64,000 bases of DNA, from NCBI RefSeq assembly GCF_900119185.1, contig NZ_FPJE01000003.1, positions 124,001 through 188,000 on the forward strand. The letters are read 5' to 3'. This DNA is from Sinomicrobium oceani (GTDB lineage Bacteria > Bacteroidota > Bacteroidia > Flavobacteriales > Flavobacteriaceae). Each line of letters opens with the position of its first letter. Position 1 is the first letter of the stretch. Below, piece after piece: positions 25,307 to 35,011 of this stretch. Both the position numbers and the translations under genes were made by a program. The notes under the pieces were generated by a model. The model ran no database searches. It was not told where the DNA came from and saw only the letters and a list, made by a program, of their open reading frames with translations.

Positions 25307-27676
25307 ATGAAGTGCTTAGATAAAGATTCGCCGTTTTCCGTCATGATAAGTTTCCATCGTTTGCTGGAATTTTATGAGGAACAGGCTCGTAGTGATGATG
25401 AGTTTATTGCTATGAAAGCAAGGAGGGTACTGGAGGTACAACGACCTTATCCGGAATTACGCGAAGGATTTACGGATGAACAACTCCTGGACACACATGC
25501 GGATGTCATAGAGGTTATACTTCGCGATACGTTCTCCCCGGCGCTTACCCATAACGAGATCAAGATTGCCTCCATCCCTTTTGAGGATGTGATTATATAT
25601 GCCACCGAACGTTTCAAGAACATCGTCAGTCAGGCAGGAGAAGGGTTCGACCTGAAAATGCGGAAGCTGGGTGAGGATAACAAATACATTATGGCTTGTG
25701 CCGTTATCCTCAAGGCTTATTATAATGTAAATGTAAATTTTCAGCGTCCCGTATTCTATGATATCCCGGATGCCAGTACGATATTAAGACACTATCGGGT
25801 GCTTTATAATGCGGACTATCTGGATATTTATCCGACAGACCGAGCTGTAGAGCTCTCTGCGGAAGATATCGAAGAGTTGCTCAACAATTTTGATAATCCC
25901 GATCTCTGGAAAGAGAAATTTCCACCACAGAGCTGGGTCCTGAAGGGGTTTGGTATATGTAATATGTACGATGCTACCATGGATAACGTTATTTCCGACC
26001 TGAAAACGACACTTATCGGGATCAATTCGGATAGCGAAATCAACTTTGTGGAGAATTTTAGGAAAATTTTCAGTTCGTTATATGCCATTCCTGATCTTAC
26101 GGTAGGTTTTTGTACCTATAATCCGGACGAAGAGAAATTCGAACGTCGTCCGGGTAAGGAACTTCCGAGTTTTATCATGGGGGAAGAAACCGAATTGCCG
26201 GGAGATGTGGCTTTGTGTAAACACTCATGTAAAAAACTGCTCAGTGAAAGGAAGTACTTTGCTATTGCTGATGTCGACAAGTTTTTCGAGAAAAACGAAA
26301 AGGATACGTCCTACATCAACCTGAAGAAACAGGGTGTACGAAGTGTAATATTTGCCCCGATAGTTGCCGACGATATGTCGCTTTACGGTATTATGGAACT
26401 GGGATCGCCCCGGCCCCTGGAGCTCAACAGCGTAAATGCCCAAAAGCTGGAAGATATCATGCCTTACATGATTACGGCGATTTCGCGTGCAAAAATAGAA
26501 GAAGCTAACCAGGTAGAGGCTCTGATACAACAGGAATACACCTCTATTCATCCCAGCGTTAAATGGAAATTCGAAAGAGAAGTTCACACTTACCTCAAAA
26601 GGCAGTTCCAGGGAATTACGGCTTCTTTACGTGAAATAGTCTTTAATCATGTATATCCTCTCTACGGACAAATTGATATTAAGGATTCTTCAAAAGCAAG
26701 AAATGAAGCTATCCGGAAAGACCTTATCATTCAGTTGTCCCATGTGAGTAAGATTCTCGAAAAGGCCAAAGCGGCCGAGCCTCTTCCTATTTATGAAGAG
26801 ATTATTTTTCGGTTGAACCACCACATGAAGGATATCATAAATATTCTGAGTGCGGGAAGTGAACAGACGATACTGGATTTTCTCAAGGAAGAGATTCACC
26901 CGTTTTTTGATCATTTTAAAAGTCTTAACTCAGATATAGCCCATAGTATAGACGAATACATTAACAGTCTGGACCCACTGCACGAAGCTATATACGATCA
27001 CCGGAAGAATTATGATGAGTCGGTGAATCTCATCAATAAAAAACTGGCATCCGTCCTGGACCGCAAACAGGAAAAGGCACAGAAGATGTTTCCGCACTAC
27101 TTCGAAAGGTATAAGACCGATGGCGTGGAACACAATATGTATATAGGGGCATCTATAGCCTATAAAAAGACCTACAACGATATCTACCTCTATAATCTCC
27201 GGTTGTGGCAATTGCAGATTATGTGGGAGATGGAAAACGAATACTATGCCCTGAAAAAGGAATTGCCTGTAAAACTCGATGTAGCTTCTTTGGTACTGGT
27301 CTACAATTCACCGCTCTCCATCCGTTTCCGGATGGATGAAAAACAATTTGATGTAGACGGTACGTACAACGCCCGTTACGAGATTATAAAGAAAAGGCTG
27401 GATAAAGCGCTGGTTAAAGGTTCCGAAGACCGGGTGACACAAAAGGGGAAGATTGCGATTGTGTATTCCGGTAGCAAAGACGAAGAGGAGTATCTCCGTT
27501 ACATCCGTTTTCTGCAGGAGAAAAAGTATTTCGGGAAAAAAATAGAGCTTCTTGAGCTGGAAGAACTTCAGGGAGTAACCGGGTTAAAAGCCCTTCGTGT
27601 GGAAGTACTCTATAAAAAGGGAGAAGATACCCGGGTGTACACCTATGAAGACCTGATGAAGGAGATCAATTCATAA
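25307..27676 (+). CDS. Large GAF-domain protein, function unknown
   Basis: 789 residues, no signal peptide or membrane segment, so cytosolic. The N-terminal about 230 residues are helical and of no recognised family. A GAF-like domain is visible at about 245-405 (VGFCTYNPDEEKFERR, ALCKHSCKKLLSER, GVRSVIFAPIV, LYGIMELGSP). The remaining about 380 residues are helical and charged. No kinase, cyclase or HTH output domain can be seen. Families of this architecture occur as single-copy genes in Flavobacteriaceae. It is convergent with the HD-Pycsar-like gene; regulation by a small ligand bound to GAF is inference. Confidence 0.75.
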   Translation: MKCLDKDSPFSVMISFHRLLEFYEEQARSDDEFIAMKARRVLEVQRPYPELREGFTDEQLLDTHADVIEVILRDTFSPALTHNEIKIASIPFEDVIIYATERFKNIVSQAGEGFDLKMRKLGEDNKYIMACAVILKAYYNVNVNFQRPVFYDIPDASTILRHYRVLYNADYLDIYPTDRAVELSAEDIEELLNNFDNPDLWKEKFPPQSWVLKGFGICNMYDATMDNVISDLKTTLIGINSDSEINFVENFRKIFSSLYAIPDLTVGFCTYNPDEEKFERRPGKELPSFIMGEETELPGDVALCKHSCKKLLSERKYFAIADVDKFFEKNEKDTSYINLKKQGVRSVIFAPIVADDMSLYGIMELGSPRPLELNSVNAQKLEDIMPYMITAISRAKIEEANQVEALIQQEYTSIHPSVKWKFEREVHTYLKRQFQGITASLREIVFNHVYPLYGQIDIKDSSKARNEAIRKDLIIQLSHVSKILEKAKAAEPLPIYEEIIFRLNHHMKDIINILSAGSEQTILDFLKEEIHPFFDHFKSLNSDIAHSIDEYINSLDPLHEAIYDHRKNYDESVNLINKKLASVLDRKQEKAQKMFPHYFERYKTDGVEHNMYIGASIAYKKTYNDIYLYNLRLWQLQIMWEMENEYYALKKELPVKLDVASLVLVYNSPLSIRFRMDEKQFDVDGTYNARYEIIKKRLDKALVKGSEDRVTQKGKIAIVYSGSKDEEEYLRYIRFLQEKKYFGKKIELLELEELQGVTGLKALRVEVLYKKGEDTRVYTYEDLMKEINS

Positions 27677-27680
27677 TATC

Positions 27681-27721
27681 TTACCGGTTACTAAGCCGGT
27701 AACATATCCTGCTTAGTAACC
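27681..27721. repeat. Overlapping alternative hairpins in the convergent gap
   Basis: TTACCGG (27681-27687) pairs with CCGGTAA (27696-27702). GGTTACTAAGC (27686-27696) pairs perfectly with GCTTAGTAACC (27711-27721). The two stems share bases and exclude each other. No long T-run follows. The second arm includes the stop codon of the HD-domain gene. Confidence 0.5.
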
Positions 27722-28915
27722 GTAATTCACATAATAGGTCGCGATACCGAAAGCCATTACGGATATGATGATCCCTACCAGGAAAATCGTATAGGTAATA
27801 CGGAGCAGACGGTATTTTTTATCCAGCACTTTACCGAGATAGTAAAGGTCTTTAGTCAGTGAATCGTACAGGTATTCCTTGTCTTCCCGGATATCCTTCA
27901 TCGCTTCTTCATATTGCTCCAGGCTCATTTTGTGGAAATTCCCGAAAAAGAGGAGATTTACCTTTTTATTTCTGACATCTTCCCTGGAAAATTTCCCGCT
28001 GGTAATATTGGGCCTTGTTGCCAATACGGAAAAAACGATAGAAGCGACACTGAATCCTACGAAAAGGACTGTAGGGATCAACAGATAGGAATTACTGGCT
28101 TTATCCAGTTTGGGGATCAATGTGGACAATGCCAGGGATATGATAATCGCGTTTACGGACAGCAGGATATTAGCTTTGCTGTCTGCAATATTACTCAGGT
28201 TGGTATGGTTTCTCAGGGTAACTCTAAACAGCGTTTCGACACCTCTTTCCGGGGTTTCGGCTTTTTTCTTTTTTCTTTTGTAGTCTGCTTTTTTCAGTTT
28301 ATCCCGATCCTTTTTCTCCAGTATTTTGGTCAGGTTCTTTTTGAGCTTCAACAGGTTTTTACTCTTCTGTGGCTGCCATGTAGCTATGGCATGGGAGGTA
28401 TAGAATTTATGGTGTTCTTCGAACATACGGATATTGGTCTCTACCCATTCGGCATCCGTAAATGTAATACCCTGCACCAATCGCAGTTCTTCCCGTAACA
28501 GATCGGAGATTTCCGTATAATTTTTAGAGGCAAAATGGGAGAAGTCGGCATCACAGATAATTTTTTGCAGGATACCGGATGGTTTGCTGTATTTTTTGGT
28601 AACGAGGATACATGCTTTGACTTTGAGGATACGGTCTTCCGGGTAATTTTTATTTTTGAGGAATTCTTCTGCAAGCCCGGCACTCTCCACTTCGTGGTTT
28701 TCCGGGCTTACCATATATCCGGCATCGTGGAACCAGCCTGCGATCTGTAGGACCTCACTGTCTGTTTCGTCCAGTCTTTCGGCAGTTACAAGCTCTTTGA
28801 TATGTTTTACAACTCTTTGCGTATGAGTATAGTTATGATAAAAATAATGGTTCGGGAGTTGTTCGCCCATTATTTTAAGTATGTAATCCTCTACCTGCAG
28901 GAGAATTGTATCCAT
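27713..28915 (-). CDS. HD-domain protein fused to a Pycsar-effector-like membrane domain
   Basis: 400 residues. The N-terminal half is an HD phosphohydrolase domain: HNYTHT (H27, H31), WFHDAG (H63-D64) and a later CDAD (122-124), i.e. an H...HD...D metal set. A very basic linker (about 190-222) leads to a C-terminal module with SNIADSKANILLSVNAIIIS (shared with the membrane effector domain of Pycsar phage-defence systems, DUF5706) and three hydrophobic segments (about 248-268, 276-300, 370-395). No cyclase gene is adjacent. The HD part may hydrolyse a nucleotide signal that the membrane part senses; this is inference. Confidence 0.8.
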   Translation of the reverse strand: MDTILLQVEDYILKIMGEQLPNHYFYHNYTHTQRVVKHIKELVTAERLDETDSEVLQIAGWFHDAGYMVSPENHEVESAGLAEEFLKNKNYPEDRILKVKACILVTKKYSKPSGILQKIICDADFSHFASKNYTEISDLLREELRLVQGITFTDAEWVETNIRMFEEHHKFYTSHAIATWQPQKSKNLLKLKKNLTKILEKKDRDKLKKADYKRKKKKAETPERGVETLFRVTLRNHTNLSNIADSKANILLSVNAIIISLALSTLIPKLDKASNSYLLIPTVLFVGFSVASIVFSVLATRPNITSGKFSREDVRNKKVNLLFFGNFHKMSLEQYEEAMKDIREDKEYLYDSLTKDLYYLGKVLDKKYRLLRITYTIFLVGIIISVMAFGIATYYVNYGY

Positions 28916-28961
28916 AATTTACTTAAATTAGTTTAAAATTAAAATTAGTGTTTTTATTCTT

Positions 28962-31900
28962 ATGATAAAAATTAAAAAGTTGAGTTTATTACTGATGGCC
29001 GGGGTTTGGCTGAATTCCTGTACATCCTACAAGGCTCAATATAGCATAAAACCAGAAGCTGACCTGAAACCTGAACCCCGGGATATTTCTCATACCTTTT
29101 ACTTTATAGGCGATGCAGGAAATTCTCCGATAGGAGAAAAATCCAAAGCTTTACAGGCTTTGGAAAAAGAAATAGGTCATGCTTCGAAGCACAGTACGAT
29201 CGTCTTTCTCGGTGATAACATTTATCCTTCGGGCATGCCTGCAAAAGATGATGAGGGCAGGAAACTGGCCGAATACCGTATGGATATACAGGCTGATATA
29301 GGAAAGAAATTCAAAGGGAAAACCATATTTATCCCAGGGAATCACGATTGGTATTCCGGTGGTCTGGAGGGATTAAAGCGACAGGAAAAAAGAGTGGAAG
29401 ATATCCTGGGAAAAAATTCATTCCTTCCCGAAGACGGCTGCCCCCTGAAACGGGAAAAGATCAACGATGATGTCGATCTTTTACTGGTAGACAGCCAGTG
29501 GTATCTCGAAGATTGGGATAAACACCCGAAGATCAATACGGAGTGTGACATCCGCACCCGTGCACAGTTTTTTGAAGAAATTGAGGGATATATCAATAAA
29601 TCTCAGGGAAAAGTACTGCTTATAGCCATACATCACCCTTTACTCAGCAACGGAGGGCACGGCGGTATGTTTTCGCTGCGCGGCCAGTTGTACCCGGTAG
29701 GTCATGGCGTGCCGTTGCCTGTGTTAGGGTCTTTGGTAAATTTTGTGCGCAAAACCAGCGGGATATCCCCGCAGGATATACAGAGTAAGCCTTATCGCGA
29801 GTTAAAGGACCGGTTGTTTACCCTGGCGCAGCAGGCGGATAATGTCATTTTTGTCTCTGGTCATGAACATAATCTGCAATACGCCATAAGCAGGAAAGTC
29901 CCGGTGATTATTAGTGGTTCCGGGTCCAAGACCGCTCCGGCCGGATTGGGAAGAGACGGTCTTTTTTCATACGGCAAACAGGGATATGTAAAGCTTGTTA
30001 CAGGTAAGGACGGCAGTGCCATAGCCAGTTTTTTCGGAGAAGAAAATGATTTCCCTGCCCCTTTGTTCCGTACGGAGGTATTGCATATTCCTACGGATAC
30101 GGTACACAGGGAACTTCCGCAAAATTTCCCTGCATCCATGAAAGCCCGGGTGTATGAAGAGGATGAAGTACACAAAGGAAAGTTGTATTCGGCGATCTGG
30201 GGAAAACACTATAGGAAGGAATACGGAAAACTTATAGAAGCCAGGACGGTTTCTTTAGACACGCTGTATGGAGGTCTTAAACCTTTGCGTGCAGGAGGGG
30301 GACACCAGACCAACTCCCTTCGTCTCGAAGATAAGGATGGCCGGCAGTTTATGATGCGTGAAGTACGCAAGGGAGCCATACGTTTTTTGCAGGCGGTAGC
30401 TTTTAAGGATCAGTATATCCAGGATGATCTCGAAGATTCCTATACCGAATCGCTGGTGATGGATTTTTATACCACAGCTTTTCCCTTTGCAGCATTGGCA
30501 GTCGGAAAACTCTCCGATGCTATCGGGGTGCTACATGCCAATCCGGAACTTTTTTATGTGCCCCGGCAACCGGCGCTCGGACGTTATAACGACACCTACG
30601 GAGATGCGCTTTATCTCATAGAAGAACGCGTTACGGACGATCATGGAAAAGTGGCCAGTTTCGATTATTCCGATAACATTATAAGTACTACGGATGTGTT
30701 GAAAAAGTTACGGCGTAAGGACAAAAATACTATAGACGAACGGCTCTATATCCGTTCCCGCTTGTTCGATATGTTGCTGGGCGACTGGGACAGGCACGGG
30801 GATCAATGGCGATGGGCCAAATCCGGAGAATCGGAAGGGAAAGACCTGTACAAGCCTGTTCCCCGTGACAGGGATCAGGTTTTCTCCGATTTTGACGGTC
30901 CTTTTCTCGGACTGGTGACACGGATGATCCCGGGAGTACGTATGATGCAGAACTATACTCCGGAAATACGTAGTCTTAAGTGGTTTAATGTAGAGCCCTT
31001 TCCGCTTGATATGGCAGTACTCAACAGTCATACGCTCGAAGACTGGAAGGAGGAAGCGGAGTATATACGTACCCGGATCAGCCCTGAGATTGTAGACGAG
31101 GCCTTCTCTTATCTCCCGGAAGAACTGGACCCCGGGATAATACGGCGTGTGCGTTCTGTATTGTTGCAGCGTAAGGAAAATTTGCCCGGGATCGCAGCGA
31201 CCTATTATCGTATGCTCAAAAAGAACCCGGTGATATACGGTACGGACAAAGACGACTATTTTGATATTACCAGGGAAGCGGACGGAAAGACCAGAATAGA
31301 AGCTTATCGCATCATTAAAGGAGAAAAAGAGCAAAAATTCATAGACCTGACATTCCGCCGGGAAGAAACCCGGGAAATATGGTTGTACGGCCTGGATGAC
31401 AAAGATGTTTTTGACATCAACGGGGAAGGAGATAACCTCATCCCGATAAAGATTATCGGCGGACAGCGCAATGATAGTTACAAGGTAAACAATCGTAAAA
31501 AGATTACGGTATATGATTACAAGTCAAAAAAAATCACGCTGAAGAGCCCGGTGGCTACAAGACTTTCGGATAATTATGACTTGAATACCTACGATCCGAA
31601 AAAGGTGAGGACCAGTACCGGGCAATTATTTCCGGATGTCGGATTCAATCCGGACGACGGCGTCAAGCTGGGATTGAATTATACTTTTATCGGGAAAGGT
31701 TTGCGACAGGATCCGTATACACAAAAACACAATATAAGGGGAGGATATTATTTCGCCACCAAAGGATTCGACCTGCGTTATTCCGGGGAAATAATTAACC
31801 TTACCAACAACTGGCGTTTTGCGGGCGATGCCTTTTTTACCAGCCCGCTGTTTTCCGTGAACTATTTCGGTTACGGTAATGAAAGCAAAAACCTGCAGAG

Positions 31901-32651
31901 CGATCGCAGCATGGACTATAACCGCGTCCGAATTAGTAGTTTCGGAATTTCTCCGAAAATGGCCTGGAAAGGATATCTCGGAGGGTATTTTAAGATAGGG
32001 CCGGTGTTCGAAGCTATGGAGATCGAGGAAACCTCGGACCGTTTTATCAATGAGACTGCGGTTAATCCCGATATTTTCGAGTGGCAGAAATTTCTCGGTG
32101 CGGAAATGACTTACGGGTATTCTAATTTCGACAGTAACTCCCTGCCAACCCTGGGGATGCAGTTTGAGCTGACCGCGGGGTATAAATCCAATATAGACAA
32201 TAACCGGGATTTCCTTTATTTCATTCCGCAGCTACGGTTTACAACCCATGTAGACCACCGTGGCAGGATTGTGTACGCGACAAAATTCAAAGCTCATTTC
32301 AATACGGGAGATGAGTTCGAATTCTACCAGGGAGCAAGTATAGGAGGCATAGACGGTTTGCGTGGTTTCAGAAATCAGCGTTTTATCGGACGTACCTCTT
32401 TTTACAATAACAATGACCTGAGGTTTACCCTGGCACAGTTCCGTACCGGGCTGTTCCCGATGACGCTCGGAACATACGGAGGGTTCGATTACGGAAGGGT
32501 ATGGACGGCAGATGATGATTCCGGCAAATGGCACAATTCGGTCGGAGGCGGTGTCTACCTGAATGCCATCAATATGTTTACGGCCAATTTTTCATATTTC
32601 AATTCCAAAGACAGCAATCGTTTCGCATTTGGTTTGGGCTTTAATTTTTAA
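28962..32651 (+). CDS. Lipoprotein: metallophosphoesterase, possible kinase-like domain, outer-membrane beta-barrel
   Basis: 1229 residues with lipobox LNSC (Cys20). Residues about 45-360 are a calcineurin-type phosphoesterase with all metal blocks: GDAG (50-53), GDNIYPSG (84-91), GNHDW (126-130), IAIHHP (221-226) and GHEH (300-303). Residues about 440-800 have a REVRKGA strand (466-472), LLGDWDRHGDQWRW (605-618) and RDRDQVFSDFDG (635-646), which resemble the Lys, HxxN-like and DFD/DFG motifs of HipA/Fam20-type atypical kinases. From about 900 to the final Phe (GFNF) are alternating beta-strands of a BamA/TamA-type barrel. Convergent and overlapping by 11 bases with the next gene. The kinase-like reading is mine, from motifs only. 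Confidence 0.78.
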   Translation: MIKIKKLSLLLMAGVWLNSCTSYKAQYSIKPEADLKPEPRDISHTFYFIGDAGNSPIGEKSKALQALEKEIGHASKHSTIVFLGDNIYPSGMPAKDDEGRKLAEYRMDIQADIGKKFKGKTIFIPGNHDWYSGGLEGLKRQEKRVEDILGKNSFLPEDGCPLKREKINDDVDLLLVDSQWYLEDWDKHPKINTECDIRTRAQFFEEIEGYINKSQGKVLLIAIHHPLLSNGGHGGMFSLRGQLYPVGHGVPLPVLGSLVNFVRKTSGISPQDIQSKPYRELKDRLFTLAQQADNVIFVSGHEHNLQYAISRKVPVIISGSGSKTAPAGLGRDGLFSYGKQGYVKLVTGKDGSAIASFFGEENDFPAPLFRTEVLHIPTDTVHRELPQNFPASMKARVYEEDEVHKGKLYSAIWGKHYRKEYGKLIEARTVSLDTLYGGLKPLRAGGGHQTNSLRLEDKDGRQFMMREVRKGAIRFLQAVAFKDQYIQDDLEDSYTESLVMDFYTTAFPFAALAVGKLSDAIGVLHANPELFYVPRQPALGRYNDTYGDALYLIEERVTDDHGKVASFDYSDNIISTTDVLKKLRRKDKNTIDERLYIRSRLFDMLLGDWDRHGDQWRWAKSGESEGKDLYKPVPRDRDQVFSDFDGPFLGLVTRMIPGVRMMQNYTPEIRSLKWFNVEPFPLDMAVLNSHTLEDWKEEAEYIRTRISPEIVDEAFSYLPEELDPGIIRRVRSVLLQRKENLPGIAATYYRMLKKNPVIYGTDKDDYFDITREADGKTRIEAYRIIKGEKEQKFIDLTFRREETREIWLYGLDDKDVFDINGEGDNLIPIKIIGGQRNDSYKVNNRKKITVYDYKSKKITLKSPVATRLSDNYDLNTYDPKKVRTSTGQLFPDVGFNPDDGVKLGLNYTFIGKGLRQDPYTQKHNIRGGYYFATKGFDLRYSGEIINLTNNWRFAGDAFFTSPLFSVNYFGYGNESKNLQSDRSMDYNRVRISSFGISPKMAWKGYLGGYFKIGPVFEAMEIEETSDRFINETAVNPDIFEWQKFLGAEMTYGYSNFDSNSLPTLGMQFELTAGYKSNIDNNRDFLYFIPQLRFTTHVDHRGRIVYATKFKAHFNTGDEFEFYQGASIGGIDGLRGFRNQRFIGRTSFYNNNDLRFTLAQFRTGLFPMTLGTYGGFDYGRVWTADDDSGKWHNSVGGGVYLNAINMFTANFSYFNSKDSNRFAFGLGFNF

Positions 32652-33513
32652 CCGTATCAAGCCGTAGTTCGTAGAGGTTTCTTCCGGAGCTGCCTTTGCC
32701 TTCATCGCTGAGGAGAAGTGTATTATTATCCGTAAAACACAGCCCTTCTTTTTGTGAATGGTGCCCGAGGCTCAGGATTTCTGTGGTATCGGCTCCGAAG
32801 AAACGGTCGTCCCGGAAACCGGAAAACAACCAGACCCTGTCATGGCCCAGCAAGGCTACCGTTTTCTCGTCCGGTGAAATTGCGGCAGCGGTGATCCTGC
32901 AACTATCTTCATCGGTACAGAAGGCATATTGGCCGATACGCTCTGCTTTGTGATGCCCTTTCCGTGCAGGGATCTTGTAGAGAAAAGAAATGCCGTCGAA
33001 GGGTTTGGAGCGGTTTTTCGTAAAAATATAGAGAGATCCCCGGTAGTAGAAAAAAGCTTCGGCATCGTAATACCGCTCTTTTTTTTTCGGGGGGAATTTT
33101 TTCTGTTCCGGGTATTCGAAAGTCATTTTTTCGGCTTTTATATCTTCTCCTTTTATGGTTTCCGGGTTAGGGACCTTATATATGGTAAGGTCTTTCCGTG
33201 TGTTGTCATTGTTTCCGAAATCTCCGATATAAAGATTGTTGTCCTGGTCTTTGGTCAGTTCTTCCCAATCTTTATTTCCGGCCTGTTTTACGCGGAGCTC
33301 CCGTCGCATTTTTCCGTCAAAACCCACCTGGTAGAGATGTGCTTTATTGCCGGAGTCGTTAATTACCCAGACCGTACTGTCTTTTTGTATGGTTTCTATT
33401 CCCGAGTTTTCTTTGAGTACTTTCGGTAGTCTGCTCAGGTGTTTCAGTTGTCCGTAATTGGGCGTACAACCGATAATGAAAATATATAACAGGATAATAC
33501 TAAATGTTCTCAT
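32641..33513 (-). CDS. Lipoprotein with predicted beta-propeller, function unknown
   Basis: 290 residues from ATG 33513 (another ATG at 33519 and a longer start at 33558 exist; 33513 gives the best lipoprotein signal, IFIIGC). Repeated strand patterns such as VWVINDSGNKAHLYQV, DNNLYIGDFGNND, GSLYIFTKNRS and NTLLLSDEGKG suggest a propeller like NHL or SdiA-regulated folds. No catalytic motif. It overlaps the phosphoesterase-barrel gene tail to tail, and follows the PBP4 gene 69 bases downstream, so it may share that transcript. Confidence 0.72.
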   Translation of the reverse strand: MRTFSIILLYIFIIGCTPNYGQLKHLSRLPKVLKENSGIETIQKDSTVWVINDSGNKAHLYQVGFDGKMRRELRVKQAGNKDWEELTKDQDNNLYIGDFGNNDNTRKDLTIYKVPNPETIKGEDIKAEKMTFEYPEQKKFPPKKKERYYDAEAFFYYRGSLYIFTKNRSKPFDGISFLYKIPARKGHHKAERIGQYAFCTDEDSCRITAAAISPDEKTVALLGHDRVWLFSGFRDDRFFGADTTEILSLGHHSQKEGLCFTDNNTLLLSDEGKGSSGRNLYELRLDTVKN

Positions 33514-33582
33514 AGCCATAAAAATACAAAATAAACAGACTGTTTTCTGATGTGCCACATCCCCTTATGATGCGATTGTTTC

Positions 33583-34869
33583 TTAATAATGCTCCCTGAT
33601 GTACCTCAGAAGGGTATCCATGTGTTGTTTCACCGCTGTTGTCTCATGCATGTAATGATTATTCATATAGCTGAAGATCAATATTTTTCCCGATTTAGTC
33701 CGAATGTATCCGCTGAGATTATAGTTGTTGCTCAACGATCCCGATTTGGCAAAAATGTAGGGAACATCCCCGTCTCCTTTGTAATAATGCTTTAGCGTAC
33801 CCGATACCCCACCGGCGGGAAAAAGCTGAAACAACCTTTCCTGAGGATATTCGTGGTACATTCTGTTGAGCACATACACCATAGATTCCGGGGTAAAGAG
33901 ATTGTATCTGGAAAGCCCGGAACCATCGACCCATCTTGGCTTTTGCGGGATATCGGGCAAAAACCGCTGTAGTGTATGGTCGATAATTTTCCGGGTGTTG
34001 AGGCTGTCCGAAAGCGTACCAGCAGCCATCAGCAGGATCTGCTCTGCGAGGAAGTTGTCACTCTCCAGCATCATTCTTCGGAAAAGCGAATCTACGGGTG
34101 TATGACTGTATAAGGTCTTTTTGTTCAAAGGTAATTTCCGGGTAGTATGGAAAACTTTCTTTCCAAGGGTATCGGACAGCAGCCTCGTTGTTAGTTCGGT
34201 TGTCTGTATAAAAGGAATTTCAAGGGTATCCCCCGTTTTTATATATTCCGGTATATAAAAAGTATTATGGCGCAGGTCGCGGGGATAGGGTGCTTTACTA
34301 TCGTGGTTAACAACATCCCGGAAATATCCCGGGGAGCATTCGGTTTTCTCCCGGTTACCTGTTATGGTCAGTACATTTCCGTACATCGGCAAAGCACTCC
34401 GCTCCGCAGCGTAGTAATAGGCATAATCGTCCCAGGCCCATCCCGGACCGGATCGTTCCTCGGTGAAATTGTCCGGATACCAGGCAATAGGCAGCTCTTG
34501 GTTTTTTAGAAATCCGAGGGCATTGCGATCTTTAAAATAGGGGTGTAGGAAAACAGGATTCCCCGTACCTTCTATGTATAACGTATCTCTTTCGGAAGCA
34601 TAGTGTAATGCAGGAATGGAATCTCCCAGTACATGAAGGCCCGTATACAACGTAAAGATCTTGGTGTTGGATGCCGGCGTAAAATATTTGTCCGACTGGT
34701 AGCTATACAGCAAAGCTTCCTCTTCCGGATCGTAGAGTGCAAATCCTGTAAACTGTGTTCTGAAGAAATCGGAATCGAAGTGTTTTTTAACACGGATTTT
34801 TCCGGAAGTACCACAGGCGGTACATACGAACAACGAGAGTAACAGGTACGGATATAGCTTTCGGAGCAT
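33583..34869 (-). CDS. dacB: D-alanyl-D-alanine carboxypeptidase/endopeptidase (PBP4)
   Basis: Periplasmic class C penicillin-binding protein that trims or cleaves peptidoglycan cross-links. The three active-site motifs are present: SNTK (S-x-x-K, in TPASNTKIF), SDN (in LESDNFLAEQ) and KSG (in FAKSGSLSNN). The start at 34869 gives MLRKLYPYLLLSLFVCTAC, a lipoprotein signal; an upstream in-frame ATG at 35025 would bury it. 428 residues, as usual in Bacteroidota. It is likely co-transcribed with the sodium symporter gene upstream. Confidence 0.93.
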   Translation of the reverse strand: MLRKLYPYLLLSLFVCTACGTSGKIRVKKHFDSDFFRTQFTGFALYDPEEEALLYSYQSDKYFTPASNTKIFTLYTGLHVLGDSIPALHYASERDTLYIEGTGNPVFLHPYFKDRNALGFLKNQELPIAWYPDNFTEERSGPGWAWDDYAYYYAAERSALPMYGNVLTITGNREKTECSPGYFRDVVNHDSKAPYPRDLRHNTFYIPEYIKTGDTLEIPFIQTTELTTRLLSDTLGKKVFHTTRKLPLNKKTLYSHTPVDSLFRRMMLESDNFLAEQILLMAAGTLSDSLNTRKIIDHTLQRFLPDIPQKPRWVDGSGLSRYNLFTPESMVYVLNRMYHEYPQERLFQLFPAGGVSGTLKHYYKGDGDVPYIFAKSGSLSNNYNLSGYIRTKSGKILIFSYMNNHYMHETTAVKQHMDTLLRYIREHY

Positions 34870-35011
34870 AGCGGGCAGAAGATTTTTTAAGGTTAGCGAA
34901 GGAAAGTTAGGGATTTTTTCTTTTTCCCGGAGTACTTTACGGAATTCCGGCATAAAAATGTCTCCGGACATATCATTAATAAGCAATTTTACAAACAGGT
35001 GGTACATGTTG

